A DNA stretch of 64,000 nt. Origin: Anisodus tanguticus (Eukaryota; Streptophyta; Magnoliopsida; Solanales; Solanaceae). The notes under the pieces are model-generated. The model made no database searches. It saw only the letters and a program-made list of their open reading frames with translations, and was not told where the DNA came from. Shown in pieces: positions 21,481 to 32,350 of the stretch (within the stretch, counting starts at the first letter, position 1; each line of letters starts with the position of its first letter). The DNA lies in contig CM067556.1 in assembly GCA_034509755.1 (NCBI GenBank), positions 42,640,045 to 42,704,044 of the forward strand, given 5' to 3'. A program made the position numbers and the translations under genes.

Positions 21481-23170
21481 GAGTGCAGAATTTTCTGCAA
21501 AATTTCACTCCGACTAGGCAGTTTCAACTGACCTTTCCTTCTTATTATTAGATGGATCTCAATTTTTAACTTAGTTTACAATATATTTGTCTTTAATCTG
21601 AACGACGAAGATTTTATTTGGAGGTTAGGAGCAGTTTGTCTCGAGCAATAAATAGTAGAGACGAATTTGGTGACTACCTATAGATTATTTGATCGTACAA
21701 ACTTCAAAAGGTAAAATATTTGATCTCTTACGGCATTTAATGAATAAATTAGAGATACTTTAGACTTCTGAAATGGGTTGGAACATTGGGCATTGACTTG
21801 AATTGTCAAGAACACCATTCTAATTTTGAACCCTAGTTTCATTAAAAAGATGAAAATTTGGAATTCAATCAAGTTTTGATATTTATAATTTCAATTGAAA
21901 GAAGAGTGATTGTTTGAGAATTGGTGCTTACGTTTGGACTAGCTTAGCGCGATTTGAGGTATGACTGCTTTGAAAACCTCCTTTAACTAATAAAGACATT
22001 TTAGATAAGTCTTTATGCGTGTGTGGGACAAGCTCGCATCGAGTCTCCTTATTTTCTTCCATATTATGACATATATATGATATACATGACTTACCCTAAG
22101 TATGAGTTACTAAATTTGAAACTTAAATAATGATTTTCAACTTGAAACTTGATTTATAGTTTTGAACATGATTTTGTAAATCGAACTATGAATTTGAAAT
22201 ATCCCTATTAGGGGAAAGATGAATATGAACGATTCGATACTATTCCATGACTTATGAAACAAGATGAAATGATAAATGTTGTATTTATTTGGCCTTGCTA
22301 TTTAGAAGGACGAGTTGCCATTACAGATCCTAATTCATCGCTTTCAAGCAGCCTTATCAGTCGGGAGGAAGATTGACCGTCGTTAGTTGGTTCTCTGGTG
22401 CATCACTTTTGAGTAGCCTTGTCAGTTGGGAGGAAGATTAACCGGCATGAATTGATTCTCCGGTGCATTGCTTTTGAGAAATAGGAACCTAATAGTGCTC
22501 TCCCATGTTTTGATTTGGCCCTGTGCTGGCGTGTGGAATTGTTTGGGTTGCCACTTTGTTGGTATGCTGATAATCTTGAAGGAAAAACATAATAGGAATA
22601 ATGACATCACTATTGTTTTACACTGATTTTTCATGAGTTATACTTACAACTAAATTTCGATTATTTTACTGATTATTATTTTTGTTATATAAACTCTTGC
22701 CCCGAAATACTCACTAAATACCTAGTACTCATGCATACTATTGTTATTCTTATGGTATGTTAGATAAAGAAGAAAAACAAGTTCATGAATATCACATCGA
22801 CTATGAGAATTTGCTTATCATCCAAACTTTGTTGAGTCCACATACTTGTTCGTGGGACTCCGTTTAGAATTTATTTATCATAGTATTATTCGGGTTATGT
22901 CCTGAGTTTAATTTTGTTTAGATACTCTTATTAGAAGTCCCATAGACAAATTTCAGAGTTGTGGGTAGTATTCATTAAAGTCATTGGTTTGACTTGTTGG
23001 GCTAATGAGAGATTGCTTATTCATTTACTATTGAGATAATGGCTTATGAGCATTGATTATTAATCAGAATTTAGAGTACTTTATTTAATTGGTCTTCATC
23101 TTAAATACACACTTATGACTTTTCGAATAATATTAAGAGATGGTCGGTAGTTATTTCTTTATATAGTGAT
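21481..23170 (+). repeat. Gypsy LTR remnant, plus strand
   Basis: Recognisable chromovirus LTR pieces in order: GCAGAATTTTCTGC (21484), ATAAGTCTTTATGCGTGTG (about 22005), a tandem block near 22336-22478, ACTCACTAAATACCTAGTAC (about 22708), and GGGTTATGTCCTGAGTTTAA (about 22890). No termini or duplications were found. It is not obviously the partner of G. None of the short ORFs inside looks real. Confidence 0.5.
22336..22478 (+). repeat. 65-bp tandem repeat, about 2.2 copies
   Basis: Units at 22336-22400 and 22401-22465 both run from CATCRCTTTYRAG to TCTCYGGTG, with a third partial unit (CATTGCTTTTGAG) after them. The units differ at several bases, so the duplication is old. Confidence 0.75.
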
Positions 23171-23977
23171 TCTGATTCGATACCTTAGCATCGAATGTCT
23201 ATTGCGTCTGAATTGGATTTGGAAACTGACAATATCAGTCCAAGTGCTCAAAAGCATGTGCTCGTATGCCAAGAACTTCTACTCAAACTTCAAATCTCAT
23301 TTTCACCTAATGTAGCACCAAATCCTCATATTTTCACCAATTCATCTCCTACACTACAAACTACAAATATTAAAGATAAAGTGAACAAATGTACTTAAAT
23401 ACAAGAAAAGTTATCTAAAGATGAGATGGAACATAGCTAAAAGTATATACTTCTAGTTGTGGATCGTCATTCTTTGTTTCCAAATTTATCAATTTATTTG
23501 TCCTTCTTTATTTATTGATAAATTTTATTCTGAACCGATACTTCAGACTTACTTTGAGTTAATTGAGTTGTTGGTTCTTAAAGAGATTTCACGAAATTCC
23601 CTTGAGAGAAGAAAAAAAAAAAGAGGTGCTGAGATTAATTAAGTGTGGTCTAAAAGTCTTCACCTTAAGTATATATAAATATTGAGTGATACATGTGAGG
23701 GAATGAATTGGACAGGTTCTTTGACTTTGCTACTGTTGTCTTTTGTTGCAAACATATCTTTCATAGCTTCATAGAATCCTTGTGATCATGATTTTAAAGA
23801 CTATGCTATGAGGAAAATGAGGGTTACAATGATAATGAGTATGAAGGATATGAGTATTATGGATCTCATAATGAAGAATGTGAGTAAGGAGATTTTTATA
23901 CTTCAAACAAAGATTCTCATAATGAAGAATGTGAGTAAGGAGATTTTTATACTTCAAACAAATTTTTTTTGAAGCCG
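23171..23977 (+). other. Unassigned segment, possible gag-like remnant
   Basis: No intact gene. Near 23815-23890 one plus frame reads YNDNEYEGYEYYGSHNEECE, an acidic Tyr/Glu-rich stretch. Similar composition continues beyond element D at about 37735-37800 (KYDCYTYSSCDEHNSKDC), so D split this segment. I do not recognise the family. The 67-codon frame at 23195-23398 cannot be assigned. Confidence 0.35.
23864..23962 (+). repeat. 51-bp near-perfect tandem duplication
   Basis: TCTCATAATGAAGAATGTGA and the following 31 bases occur twice head to tail (23864-23914 and 23915-23962). Apart from the cut end of the second unit they look identical, so this is recent. Confidence 0.85.
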
Positions 23978-23982
23978 GTAAC

Positions 23983-24074
23983 TGACGAGCGCAAAACACA
24001 GTATAATTTAAGCGCTTTGCTAGTAAAAATTAGTATAGTTTAAGATCGTCTCCACACGAATTGGTACAAATAAT
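23983..24074 (-). repeat. Outer tip of the D 3' LTR, cut by element B
   Basis: TGACGAGCGCAAAACACAG matches the start of the other LTR (36110). It continues on the far side of B at 30614-30957. The 5-mer ATAAT at its end is the duplicated target of B. Confidence 0.8.
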
Positions 24075-24383
24075 TGTTGGAAATTTACTAATGTGGAATT
24101 AAGTTTATCCTGTTATTTATGACTCGAACAATTGGGCTCCGCATGTCGGAAATATCATTTCCGCACACGTGCAATCTTAGTGCCAAGTATCGTAAATTTC
24201 GTTAATGAAAGAGATATTGGTACGTAAGTGAAATGTTTGAGACATAGAATGATGGATGGTTATTGGATGAATAACAAGTGTTCCACGTTGGTAAACGAAG
24301 GAAGGATTGTGCGAGGTGTAATATGTAACGGGTCGGAAAGGGCCGCAGAGCCGAGAAGGGTCGCGGCGCCTCCCGGATTGGGC

Positions 24384-24449
24384 CGCAGCGCCGCGGCGCA
24401 CCACTCGCAGCGCCGCGGCGCACCACTTGCAGCGCCACGGCGCTTCCCA
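24384..24449. repeat. 22-bp GC-rich tandem repeat with a 12-bp palindrome
   Basis: Three 22-bp units (CGCAGCGCCGCGGCGCACCA plus 2), the third diverged. The core GCGCCGCGGCGC is a perfect palindrome, at 24388-24399 and 24410-24421. The surroundings are AT-rich, so this is a sharp CpG island inside the LTR. Confidence 0.8.
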
Positions 24450-24785
24450 GGCAGTGAGTGCTCGATGGAAGTCCAAAAGTTTGGCTGATTATGGAGAGGT
24501 TTTGGAGCATTAACTTGGCAGTTTTTCCTCCATAACTCAGCCATTATTTGGCTGCATTAGTTGGTGGTTTAAAGGGCCATTACATGGCATTTAAATGACC
24601 ATTACATGGGCACTTGAAGGGACCATATTGCACACCTATAAATTGAGGCCTTGGCTCAATTCTATAGAGGATCATGAACAGAAAAATAAGTTAACAACAC
24701 CACAAAGAGATCAGATTTTCCTGATATCAATCATTCTCTTAGCAATTTTCATTATTCGTGTTCTTCACTGAGATCATTTGTGTAG

Positions 24786-24903
24786 GCTTTGCACACTTGA
24801 TAGTTTGTTGTTTCATCTTGGGAGACTATTGTCCACACTTCCGTAAAGCCTATATACGGGGGCAATCTTGTCTTAAAGACAGAGAGCCATCTCTCGACTT
24901 ACT
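24786..24903 (+). promoter_or_regulatory. Conserved LTR leader block of the A/B/C family
   Basis: About 110 bp similar to 16748-16865 in A, though most of the two LTRs is unrelated. It carries TATATACGGGGGCAATCTTG, then TCTTAAAGAC (an imperfect hairpin), then GAGAGCCATCTCTC (5-bp stem, 4-nt loop). The part CAATCTTGTCTTAAA pairs with the first internal bases of the element. The role is inferred. Confidence 0.55.
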
Positions 24904-25172
24904 CGGTGGTGTTGTGTTTATCTAATTGGTTGCTAAGTGTTTCAGGTGTTAACTCAACAGACGAAGAAATCTAACCGTTCGTATTCTCAGTGGATCTACA
25001 AGCCACAAGAGTAGTAGTTCATGTTCTTGTATTTTTGAATACAAGTTCTATATTTAAAGTTTCATTCAAGATCAAGATATTGATAACTTGTTGTTATCCT
25101 AATTGTTGTTTATCCTTTCGATCATTGTAATAGTTATTTACGATTCCCGTTATTGCTTTACATATTCCAACA

Positions 25173-25189
25173 ATTTTAAGACAAGATTG
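25173..25189 (+). other. Primer-binding-site position of B, complementary to its own LTR
   Basis: TTTAAGACAAGATTG (25175-25189) is the exact 15-nt reverse complement of CAATCTTGTCTTAAA in both LTRs (24863-24877 and 30300-30314). No tRNA 3'-end complement is recognisable. Confidence 0.65.
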
Positions 25190-25194
25190 AATTA

Positions 25195-25587
25195 GTGATT
25201 CGAAAGATGTTGGTCGACAAGTGTGTGGCCAAATCTGGATGTGGTTTTGTTCTTGACAACCGTGCTTTCAAATCTGGTCCTAGTTTTGGTTCTCTCTTTG
25301 ACGACAGTTGCAAATCTATTTCTCTCAAAGAAGGGATCTCTGGATCTGATACTGAGCTTCAAGATACTGCTGATAATCATGCTAGTACGGCTAAAGATCA
25401 AGGACGAGTTGGTGTCACCGCTCCCGAGGGTGGTGGAAACAAGCGCCCACGAGAGGCTGAGGATATCAACTGGGACAAGAGGAGAAGACTGAAGATGATG
25501 TTCTTTCATATAGCAAAAGTCCTATATCTGTCCCAGATAGAGGATCCGAATTATGGTAAGGAGGATATGTACACTCAGTCTAACTGA
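25195..25587 (+). pseudogene. Gag N-terminal remnant of B
   Basis: A 130-codon frame. The likely start is ATG 25207 (MLVDKCVAKSGCGF), 34 nt after the LTR. The first half is Ser/Asp-rich with an FDDSCKSISLKEG segment; the second holds NKRPREAEDINWDKRRRLKM and MFFHIAKVLYLS, matching the gag-like start of A. It stops soon after at YTQSN. Capsid core and zinc knuckle are absent. Element C has the same frame with an 18-residue longer middle part. The basic KRPREAE...KRRR could serve as a nuclear signal, but that is a guess. Confidence 0.5.
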
Positions 25588-28500
25588 AGTGGGCCAGAAT
25601 CCAAAAGGTCTAAGTTAATCCTTCCTTATAAATAATATGTTTAGTTAATATCTGAATAAAAATGTGTAAAGCAAGGCTGGGAATATGTAAGTGTTTTCAT
25701 TAAAAACTTATATTCCCTACACTCTAAAATCAGATATTGAATCTCATTCCTTCACAATTAAATATTGGACTATTGTAAACAAAAATTAAAAGATCCGTTC
25801 TTTTGAGTGTAATTATTAAAAGTGTGTAAAGTATGTTCGCACATATGAAGGAGAGAGATCCACTGACTGTGCGAAAACTGTTACCACTCTTAAGTAAGCG
25901 CAAAGGATTTCCCTAGGCACCAATCACAAGGGAAAAAGACTAAAAATTAATGGCTTATCTTAAGACGTTGAACCTTTCACACTATCTGACAGAAGATCAT
26001 TCATTTGATAGAATGATATTGGACACTCAGTCGTACAAAGCCTACATGCGACTGGAGTGGGCCGGAATTCATTTGATAAGATGATATTGGACACTCAGTC
26101 GTACAAAGCCTACGGGAGACTGTAGTGGGCCAGAATTCAATTGACAGAAAAGTAATGGACACCTAGTGAGGTGGGCTAGAGTTTTCCAGGTCTTAAATGA
26201 TATGAAGGCCAAAAGAAAGGCGTAAAAGAAATTGGACACTCAGTTTGCCAAAGCGACTGGAGTGGGCCAGAGAATCCAAATCACATATGATCCGGTTAGG
26301 CCCTAACCACGGGCAAGAGGTTATTCATGTGAAGCAACGCCACCTCTAAAGTAGAAGGGGTTGGAGAGGTTGTCCTCAATAGGACTTCAGAGAATGGGAT
26401 CACTCTAAAATGCGGTGATACATGTCCCAAACTTGGTTTAAGAGATGATGTTGGTCAAGCTGGTTTGAGACTAGTCCAATAGGTCTGTAATAACTAAGAA
26501 TGGTACAGTATATATGTATTTAAATGAATGATATATTTGTAATCCGTGCATCTATGCCATCATAGATTAAGACATGTTAAATAGAAAATCATTCAAAAGC
26601 TAACGAAGTTGAGATTGTTGCCTTCTGTCGACATAAACCCTCAAAATGAATGTGAAGTAGGCGAAGAGGCAAAATCATATTTCCAAGTTCCGTCAAAGGA
26701 ATAGAGAAAGAAGCACTACTCCTCTAGAACTTAGTCACACCTACATGGGTGATTTGAATTTTATACAAAATAGAGGGGGAGACAAGTACTTTGTGACCTT
26801 CATTGATGATGGTACAACGTATTGCATCCTTTGTTTGTAGAAAAGCAAAGATGAAGTTATTGAAGCGGATAAGCGCTACAAAGCAGAAGTTGAAAATCAA
26901 CTAATCCTACGGATTGAGGAATTCGTAGTGGTATTCCAACCTCTACCAAGCCACCCTACATCACAACATTTGTATGTGAGATCATTTCCATGTTTCACAC
27001 GGAGAGTTATCCTTATCCTTATGCGTAGTTCTGTTGAGAATCGCATTAGCGGTAAGGATCGCCTTGACCCACATATTTTGGGCGTACGACTTTGTGCTTG
27101 GCTAACATCGTTAGACTGAGGTGAGTAATGAGCAGTCATTTAATGAACGATGTTTCACATTCTCCCTCTCTATGAATAAGTCTAGTTGGACCTAAGACTG
27201 TAAATTGCATATCCACTGGATATGCAAATAACAGTAGTGCTTATCCCCTCTTGGAGTCAAAGAATGCAGAATTCTTTGAAGATAACTTTCCTTGAGAAGG
27301 GAAAAAGAAGTAATTGCTCGAGGTTAACAAGAACCCGCGAGTGCCTGACTGTCCAGAACCAGACGTTCCAGAGCTACAGGACTCTAAAGTTGTTGATTAT
27401 CCGAAACTTAATATTCCAGATCTACAGAACTCAGGGATTTTAGATGTTGAACCGAGATAGAGCAAAGAGGGGACAAAGACTTGTTCCAGGCCTTCTAACT
27501 TGTATGGTTTAGAACGAACCATGGAAAATTAATAGAGAATTGTCATCTCCAGAAGCGCTGCTTTGGAAAGAAGCTACAGAAAGAGAAATAGATTCCATCA
27601 TATAGAACCATACTTATGTAATGGTTGATCTTCCTCCGAGAAAAAAACCTTTGGGTTGTGAAAGTGGATACTCAAAAGTGAGTACAAAGTAAATGGATCT
27701 ACTGACGAGTATAAGGCCTCGACTAGTTGTACATGTGCTCTCCTGTGGAATAACTTAACATCCAGGGCCATTGCAGTCTTGCATGGCATGGATGTTGAAA
27801 TAACCTTCATAACCGGGGAGTTAGAAGGGGAGGATCAGAGTTGGTTTCTGGACTGTTGGGCTTCTTCCTGAACTTTCATTTTGGTCCCTGAAATATTTAC
27901 ATTTTGGTCCTGGAAGTTTCAGATAAAACAGAAATAATGAATCTGACAACAAAAACATTGACTCTGAAGTTAGAAAGCCAACAGTTGGAAAAACCAACAG
28001 TCTGAAAGTGGAAGTCATATTGAAACAAAAGTCATGAAAGGTGTGTGTATCACAGATGACATCTTAGGAATTGGGATTTCTAAGACATCTAACGGACTGG
28101 TCTAACTCCAAACTCAGTTGTGACAGTCTCGTTGAAGCCACCAATGGATATGAATCATATAACTGATTGGAATCATGGTTCACCCATATACAAGGAGTGA
28201 TATGTGCAGGTCACATGTAGTTCAATGTATTGTACACACTACAACAGACCTGGTATCGGCCTACAAAGCAGATAAGTTGAACTAAGGTTCACTCGTAATT
28301 CTAGAAATGATCGATAGAAGGCGTTAAGTCAGATATGACAATATCTGAAATATTCGTGTATCTACGGATTATGGTATTCTGGATGTCCAGCGGTTCTGGG
28401 AGAACACAGTGATGGAAACTAGATATCAGATATGAAGAACACCAAAGCCACAAGTAAATGTGTATGGTGGGTATTGGAAAATCCTCTAAGCAACTTGCAT

Positions 28501-28860
28501 CGGCCGATTCATGATGGAATCGGAGTTTATCGCTTTAAACAAAGCATGAAGGAAGTTGAGTAACTTCACGATTCCTTAGAGGATGTCCCTTATTGGGAGA
28601 AACCCGTGCCTTCAACATTTATACACTGTGGCTAGCCGGTCGGCTTCAGGAAGGGCACGAATGATGGCGTTTGGACATATCTGTCGGATCTGTCGAAGAC
28701 ATGAGACCGTACGACAGTTGATCATCATGGGTGTCCCTTCCTTGATTACTAATCAAAGGATATAACGGACCCTTTAACTAAGGGACTACCGGAAGGTCAA
28801 GCATTCTGCCTGTCTAGGGGAATGGGCTTAAAAAACCCAAACAATATGAACCTTTGTCGT
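25588..28860 (+). pseudogene. Decayed pol of element B
   Basis: No frame exceeds about 80 codons, but nucleotide similarity to A shows protease-region remnants (about 26330-26520), the GAG-pre-integrase/integrase part (26560-26930), an inverted integrase segment (26931-27172), the integrase tail (27180-27500), RT N-terminus (27530-27822), a foreign filler (27823-28036), RT C-terminus (28037-28330) and RNase H (28370-28830, ending near the GLPEGQAFCLS-type sequence). Confidence 0.6.
26931..27172 (-). other. Inverted 242-bp segment of integrase in B
   Basis: Relative to A and C this piece lies in reverse orientation. In C the homologous block (plus-strand 56727-56966) is collinear with the rest of its integrase. 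Breakpoints in B are exact: ...TTCGTAGTG then GTATTCCAACC, and CCCTCTCTAT then GAATAAGTCTAG. Confidence 0.75.
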
Positions 28861-29477
28861 GGTAACCCAACCATACTGACTGGAGATCCTAAGAATTTGG
28901 TTCAATGGGAAAACTAAGCTGCAAAAGGTTCAGTTGAGCGCTTTGGTGGAAGCAATAGCACTTCGGATTATGATTTCTGTTTAAGAAACATGAATCCAAA
29001 GCCATTCCCGTGATAGACATTAAAGTGCTACCTGCATGGTGGGTAAAGTTTAAGCTTCCAAACCTTTAACGATCCTCAAACGGTTGAGGTTAAGGTTGGG
29101 GAAACTTTTAATGATTCCTAACACTTATGAAGTGGGGTATAGAAGGATACCTTGTAGGAGATCACCTATTTAAGTAAGAGGACAGACCGTCTCAAAGGAA
29201 CTCACTTAAGAATCCAAATGTGTCCACGGCCACAACGGACAGAACAAAAGAAGAAACGAATAAAGAGGAGTTATTGTGTTGGTACCATTGTCTTGGCTTA
29301 CATTAAACACTAATGGTTCAAGACATCACGTTCACCGCGCAGTAAGTAAGTCTGATGGCATTCAACTAGGGAAGGTTCAAAGTGGAAGCTACCTCTCCTG
29401 ATGCAATATCTTTTCGCTGAAAGATTGCTAAAAGTAGTCACCTTGTGTGTGCGCCAAAATCTCTTTCAAGAGGGGAT
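28861..29477 (+). other. 3' untranslated region and polypurine tract of B
   Basis: Similar to 15278-15859 of A; ends CTTTCAAGAGGGGAT before the 3' LTR. No coding sequence. Confidence 0.7.
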
Positions 29478-30608
29478 TGTTGGAAATTTACTAATATGGA
29501 ATTAAGTTTATCCCGTTATTTATGACTCAAACAATTGGGACCCGCACGTCAAAAATATCATTTCCACACACATGCAATCTTAGTGCCAAGTATCGTAAAT
29601 TTCGTTAATGAAAGAGATATTGGTACGTAAGTGAAATGTTTGAGACATAGAATGATGGATGGTTATTGGATAAATAACAAGTGTTCCACGTTGGTAAACG
29701 AAGGAAGGATTGTGCAAGGTGTAAGATGGAATGGGTCGGAAAGGGTCGCGGAGCCGAGAAGGGCCGCGATGCCTCTCGGATGGGACCGTAGAGCCGCGAC
29801 GCCCCACTTGCAGCGCCGCGACGCTAATTCCCATTTTAGTCTCTGGAGCCCCGACGCTAAATGATGCAGCACCACGATACTTCCCAGACAGTGAGTGCTC
29901 GACGGAAGTCCAAAATTTTGGCTGATTATAGAGAGGTTTTGGAGCATTAACTTGGCAGTTTTTCCTCCATAACTCAGCCATTATTTGGCTGCATTAGTTG
30001 GTGGTTTAAATGGCCATTACATGACATTTAAATGACCATTACATGGGCACTTGAAGGGACCATCTTGCACACCTATAAATTGAGGCCTTGGCTCAATTCT
30101 ATAGAGGATCATGAATAGAAAAATAAGTTAACAACACCACAAAGAGATCAGATTTTACTGATATCACTCATTCTCTTAGCAATCTTCATTATTCGTGTTC
30201 TTCGCTGAGATCATTTGTGTAGGCTTTGCACACTTGATAGTTTGTTGTTTCATCTTGGGCGACTATTGTCCACACTTCCGTAAAGCCTATATATGGGGGC
30301 AATCTTGTCTTAAAGACAAAGAGTCATCTCTCGACTTAGTCGGTGGTGTTGTGTTTATCTAATTGGTTGCTAAGTGTTTCAGGTGTTAACTCAACAGACG
30401 AAGAACTCTAACCGTTCATATTCTCAGTGGATCTACAAGCCACAGGAGTAGTAGTTCATGTTCTTATATTCCGAATACAAGCTCTATATTTGAAGTTTCA
30501 TTCAAGATCAAGATATTGACAACTTGTTGTTGTCCTAATTGTTGTTTATCCTTTCGATCACTGTAATAGTTATTTACTATTCATATTGTTGCTTTACATA
30601 TTCCAACA
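29478..30608 (+). repeat. 3' LTR of element B
   Basis: 1,131 bp, TGTTGGAAAT...CCAACA. Differs from the 5' LTR mainly in the GC-rich island (29745-29900), where the 22-bp units are not repeated cleanly and CpG sites are decayed. CAATCTTGTCTTAAA is kept at 30300-30314. Confidence 0.9.
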
Positions 30609-30613
30609 ATAAT

Positions 30614-30957
30614 TACTCAAATAAAAACTCACTTAGTATTATTCAGATGATCAAAACTTGAGTTTGTTGTGGTTATAAAGCACGATTATAGACTAAAAAT
30701 TAAAGACAATTGACAACGAAAGAAAAAGATACTATTAATATGGAAACAGATGCAAGATTTCAGCAATTAGTTTTGATTCATTTTATCATTCTCTTAAAAT
30801 ATTTGTTGAGTCTTTCGAATTCAGTAAGCAATTAGTTTACTCAATAATCTATTAAAACTCTTTCGATTATTTATTCAGATTCTACAAATTAAACTAATGA
30901 AGGCCCTAAGAATGTTCAAGAACTATGGATAGAAATAAATATTCAGACGACTCCTAA
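30614..30957 (-). repeat. D LTR segment 1, continuation after B
   Basis: Matches 31830-32190 and 36215-36560 of other D LTR copies, in the same orientation. It breaks off in GACGACTCCTAA, after which the sequence switches to an inverted LTR piece. Confidence 0.75.
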
Positions 30958-31765
30958 AGCACGTTTTGAAGTGACTTTTGACCTAGGGAGCATTGGAGGC
31001 GCGTAGAAGAGTTCAGACACCCAAATTCATTACCTTCCATCACGATTCGATTCAATACGAAAGTTTGGATCAATCGTCGATTGTAATGTTTTCTAGTTCT
31101 ATTTCTTCTATGTTCTTTTATTCTATTATGGAGTAGTTTTCTAATTGGTTTTGACAGAAATGATCTATTGATTGACGTTTTTAGATTCAATTTTTATTTT
31201 ATTATTTGAATTCGTTAGTGGAGTTTTGAATTGAATTACAAAGTTATTTACTATTTATTTAACCAAAAAAAATAGTTGTTGGCATGTGACCAGGAAGTCA
31301 TGGGTTCAAGCCGTGGAAATAACCTCTAGAAGAAATGCAAGGTAAGGCTACATAGAACAGACCCTTGTGGTCCGACCCTTCCCGAGACCTCGCACATAGC
31401 GGGAGCTTAGTGCACCGGGCTGCCTTTTTTAAAAAAAAAAAAGAAATAGTTGGTGACTATCTTTGCAGTATTTTGTTTGGTTTTAGTTGGTGATTCTTCT
31501 AAGTAATCGAAAGAGCTTCTTGAGTTATTGGTTGAACCAATAGAGGAAAATACTCGATAGATGTTTTCCTTTAGACTACACCCTTAATGTTTTCTTGCAT
31601 TCACAGGGCTTTTCATTAGTCTTGAATTCATGGATAGTAGTTCTAATTGATTATTGAGATATTCTTGGATGCTTTAATCGCAAGAAGAAGTGTGTGAATT
31701 ATCTTAATATATATCTTGCTCTTGATTGAATAATTCTATTGAGTAATCGAATGGGACTCTTCAAT
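30958..31765 (+). repeat. D LTR segment 2, inverted
   Basis: Reverse complement of about 32227-32920 once the SINE (31279-31443) is removed here and the AT microsatellite is removed there. It gives a foldback of roughly 640 bp per arm. The 78-codon minus frame at 30954-31190 is only the LTR counterpart of frames near 37121. Confidence 0.75.
31279..31443 (+). mobile_element. Full-length SINE (solanaceous/Au-like)
   Basis: Starts with a GGCATGTGACCAGG region, contains the Pol III B box GGTTCAAGCC (31303-31312), the motif AGCGGGAGCTTAGTGCACCG and an A-rich tail. The duplication AAATAGTTG is at 31270-31278 and 31444-31452. The uninterrupted target is in the opposite arm of the foldback (about 32603-32613, CAAACTATTTC). 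I recognise the sequence as a SINE common in Solanaceae. Confidence 0.85.
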
Positions 31766-32279
31766 AAGCGCTTCGCTACTAAAAATAGTATAGTTTAAGA
31801 CCGTCTCCGTAAATATTGGTACAAATAATTACTCAAATAAAAACTTACTTAGTATTATTCAGGTGATCAAAACTTGAGTTTGTTGTGGTTATAAGCCATG
31901 ATTATAGACTACAAATTAAAGACAATTGACAACGAAAGCAAAAGATACTATTAATATGAGAAGTAAGGGCAGTAGACAAAACAGATGCAAGATTTCAGCA
32001 ATTAGTTTTGATTCGTTTTATCATTCTCTTCAAGTATTTATTGAGTCTTTCGAATTCAATAAGTAATTAGTTTACTCAAGAATCTAATAAAACTCTTCCG
32101 ATTATTTATTCAGATTCTACAAATTAAACTAATGCAAGCCCTGAGAATGTTCAAGAACTATGGATAGAAATAGATCTTCAATTGACTTCTTAAGAATACC
32201 GTCAGCTAATAACCCAAGATAAATTATTGAAGAGTCTCATTCGATTACTCAACAAAATTATTCAATCAAGAGCTAAATC

Positions 32280-32350
<71 letters not shown>

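Larger units (their letters stand above)
24075..25172 (+). repeat. 5' LTR of element B
   Basis: 1,098 bp. It contains a GC-rich tandem island at 24384-24449, a TATA-like CTATAAATTGAG near 24636, a second TATATA near 24851, and CAATCTTGTCTTAAA (24863-24877). ORFs on both strands around 24177-24544 arise from the GC-rich island and are not genes. Confidence 0.9.
24075..30608 (+). mobile_element. Copia retrotransposon B (same family as A and C), inside the D LTR
   Basis: Flanked by perfect ATAAT duplications (24070-24074 and 30609-30613). The uninterrupted target exists at 31825-31829 in another copy of the D LTR, which proves the insertion. The LTRs are about 1.1 kb with TGTTGGAAAT...CCAACA ends. 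The interior is a decayed gag-pol with a deleted gag core, an inverted integrase segment and no RT active site. It is non-autonomous but was clearly mobilised. Confidence 0.9.

Noticed and set aside
24177..24544. Overlapping Arg/Ala-rich ORFs on both strands (and again at 29580-29981 and 59489-59740)
   Set aside because: They come from the GC-rich tandem island in the B/C LTRs, which lacks stop codons in several frames.
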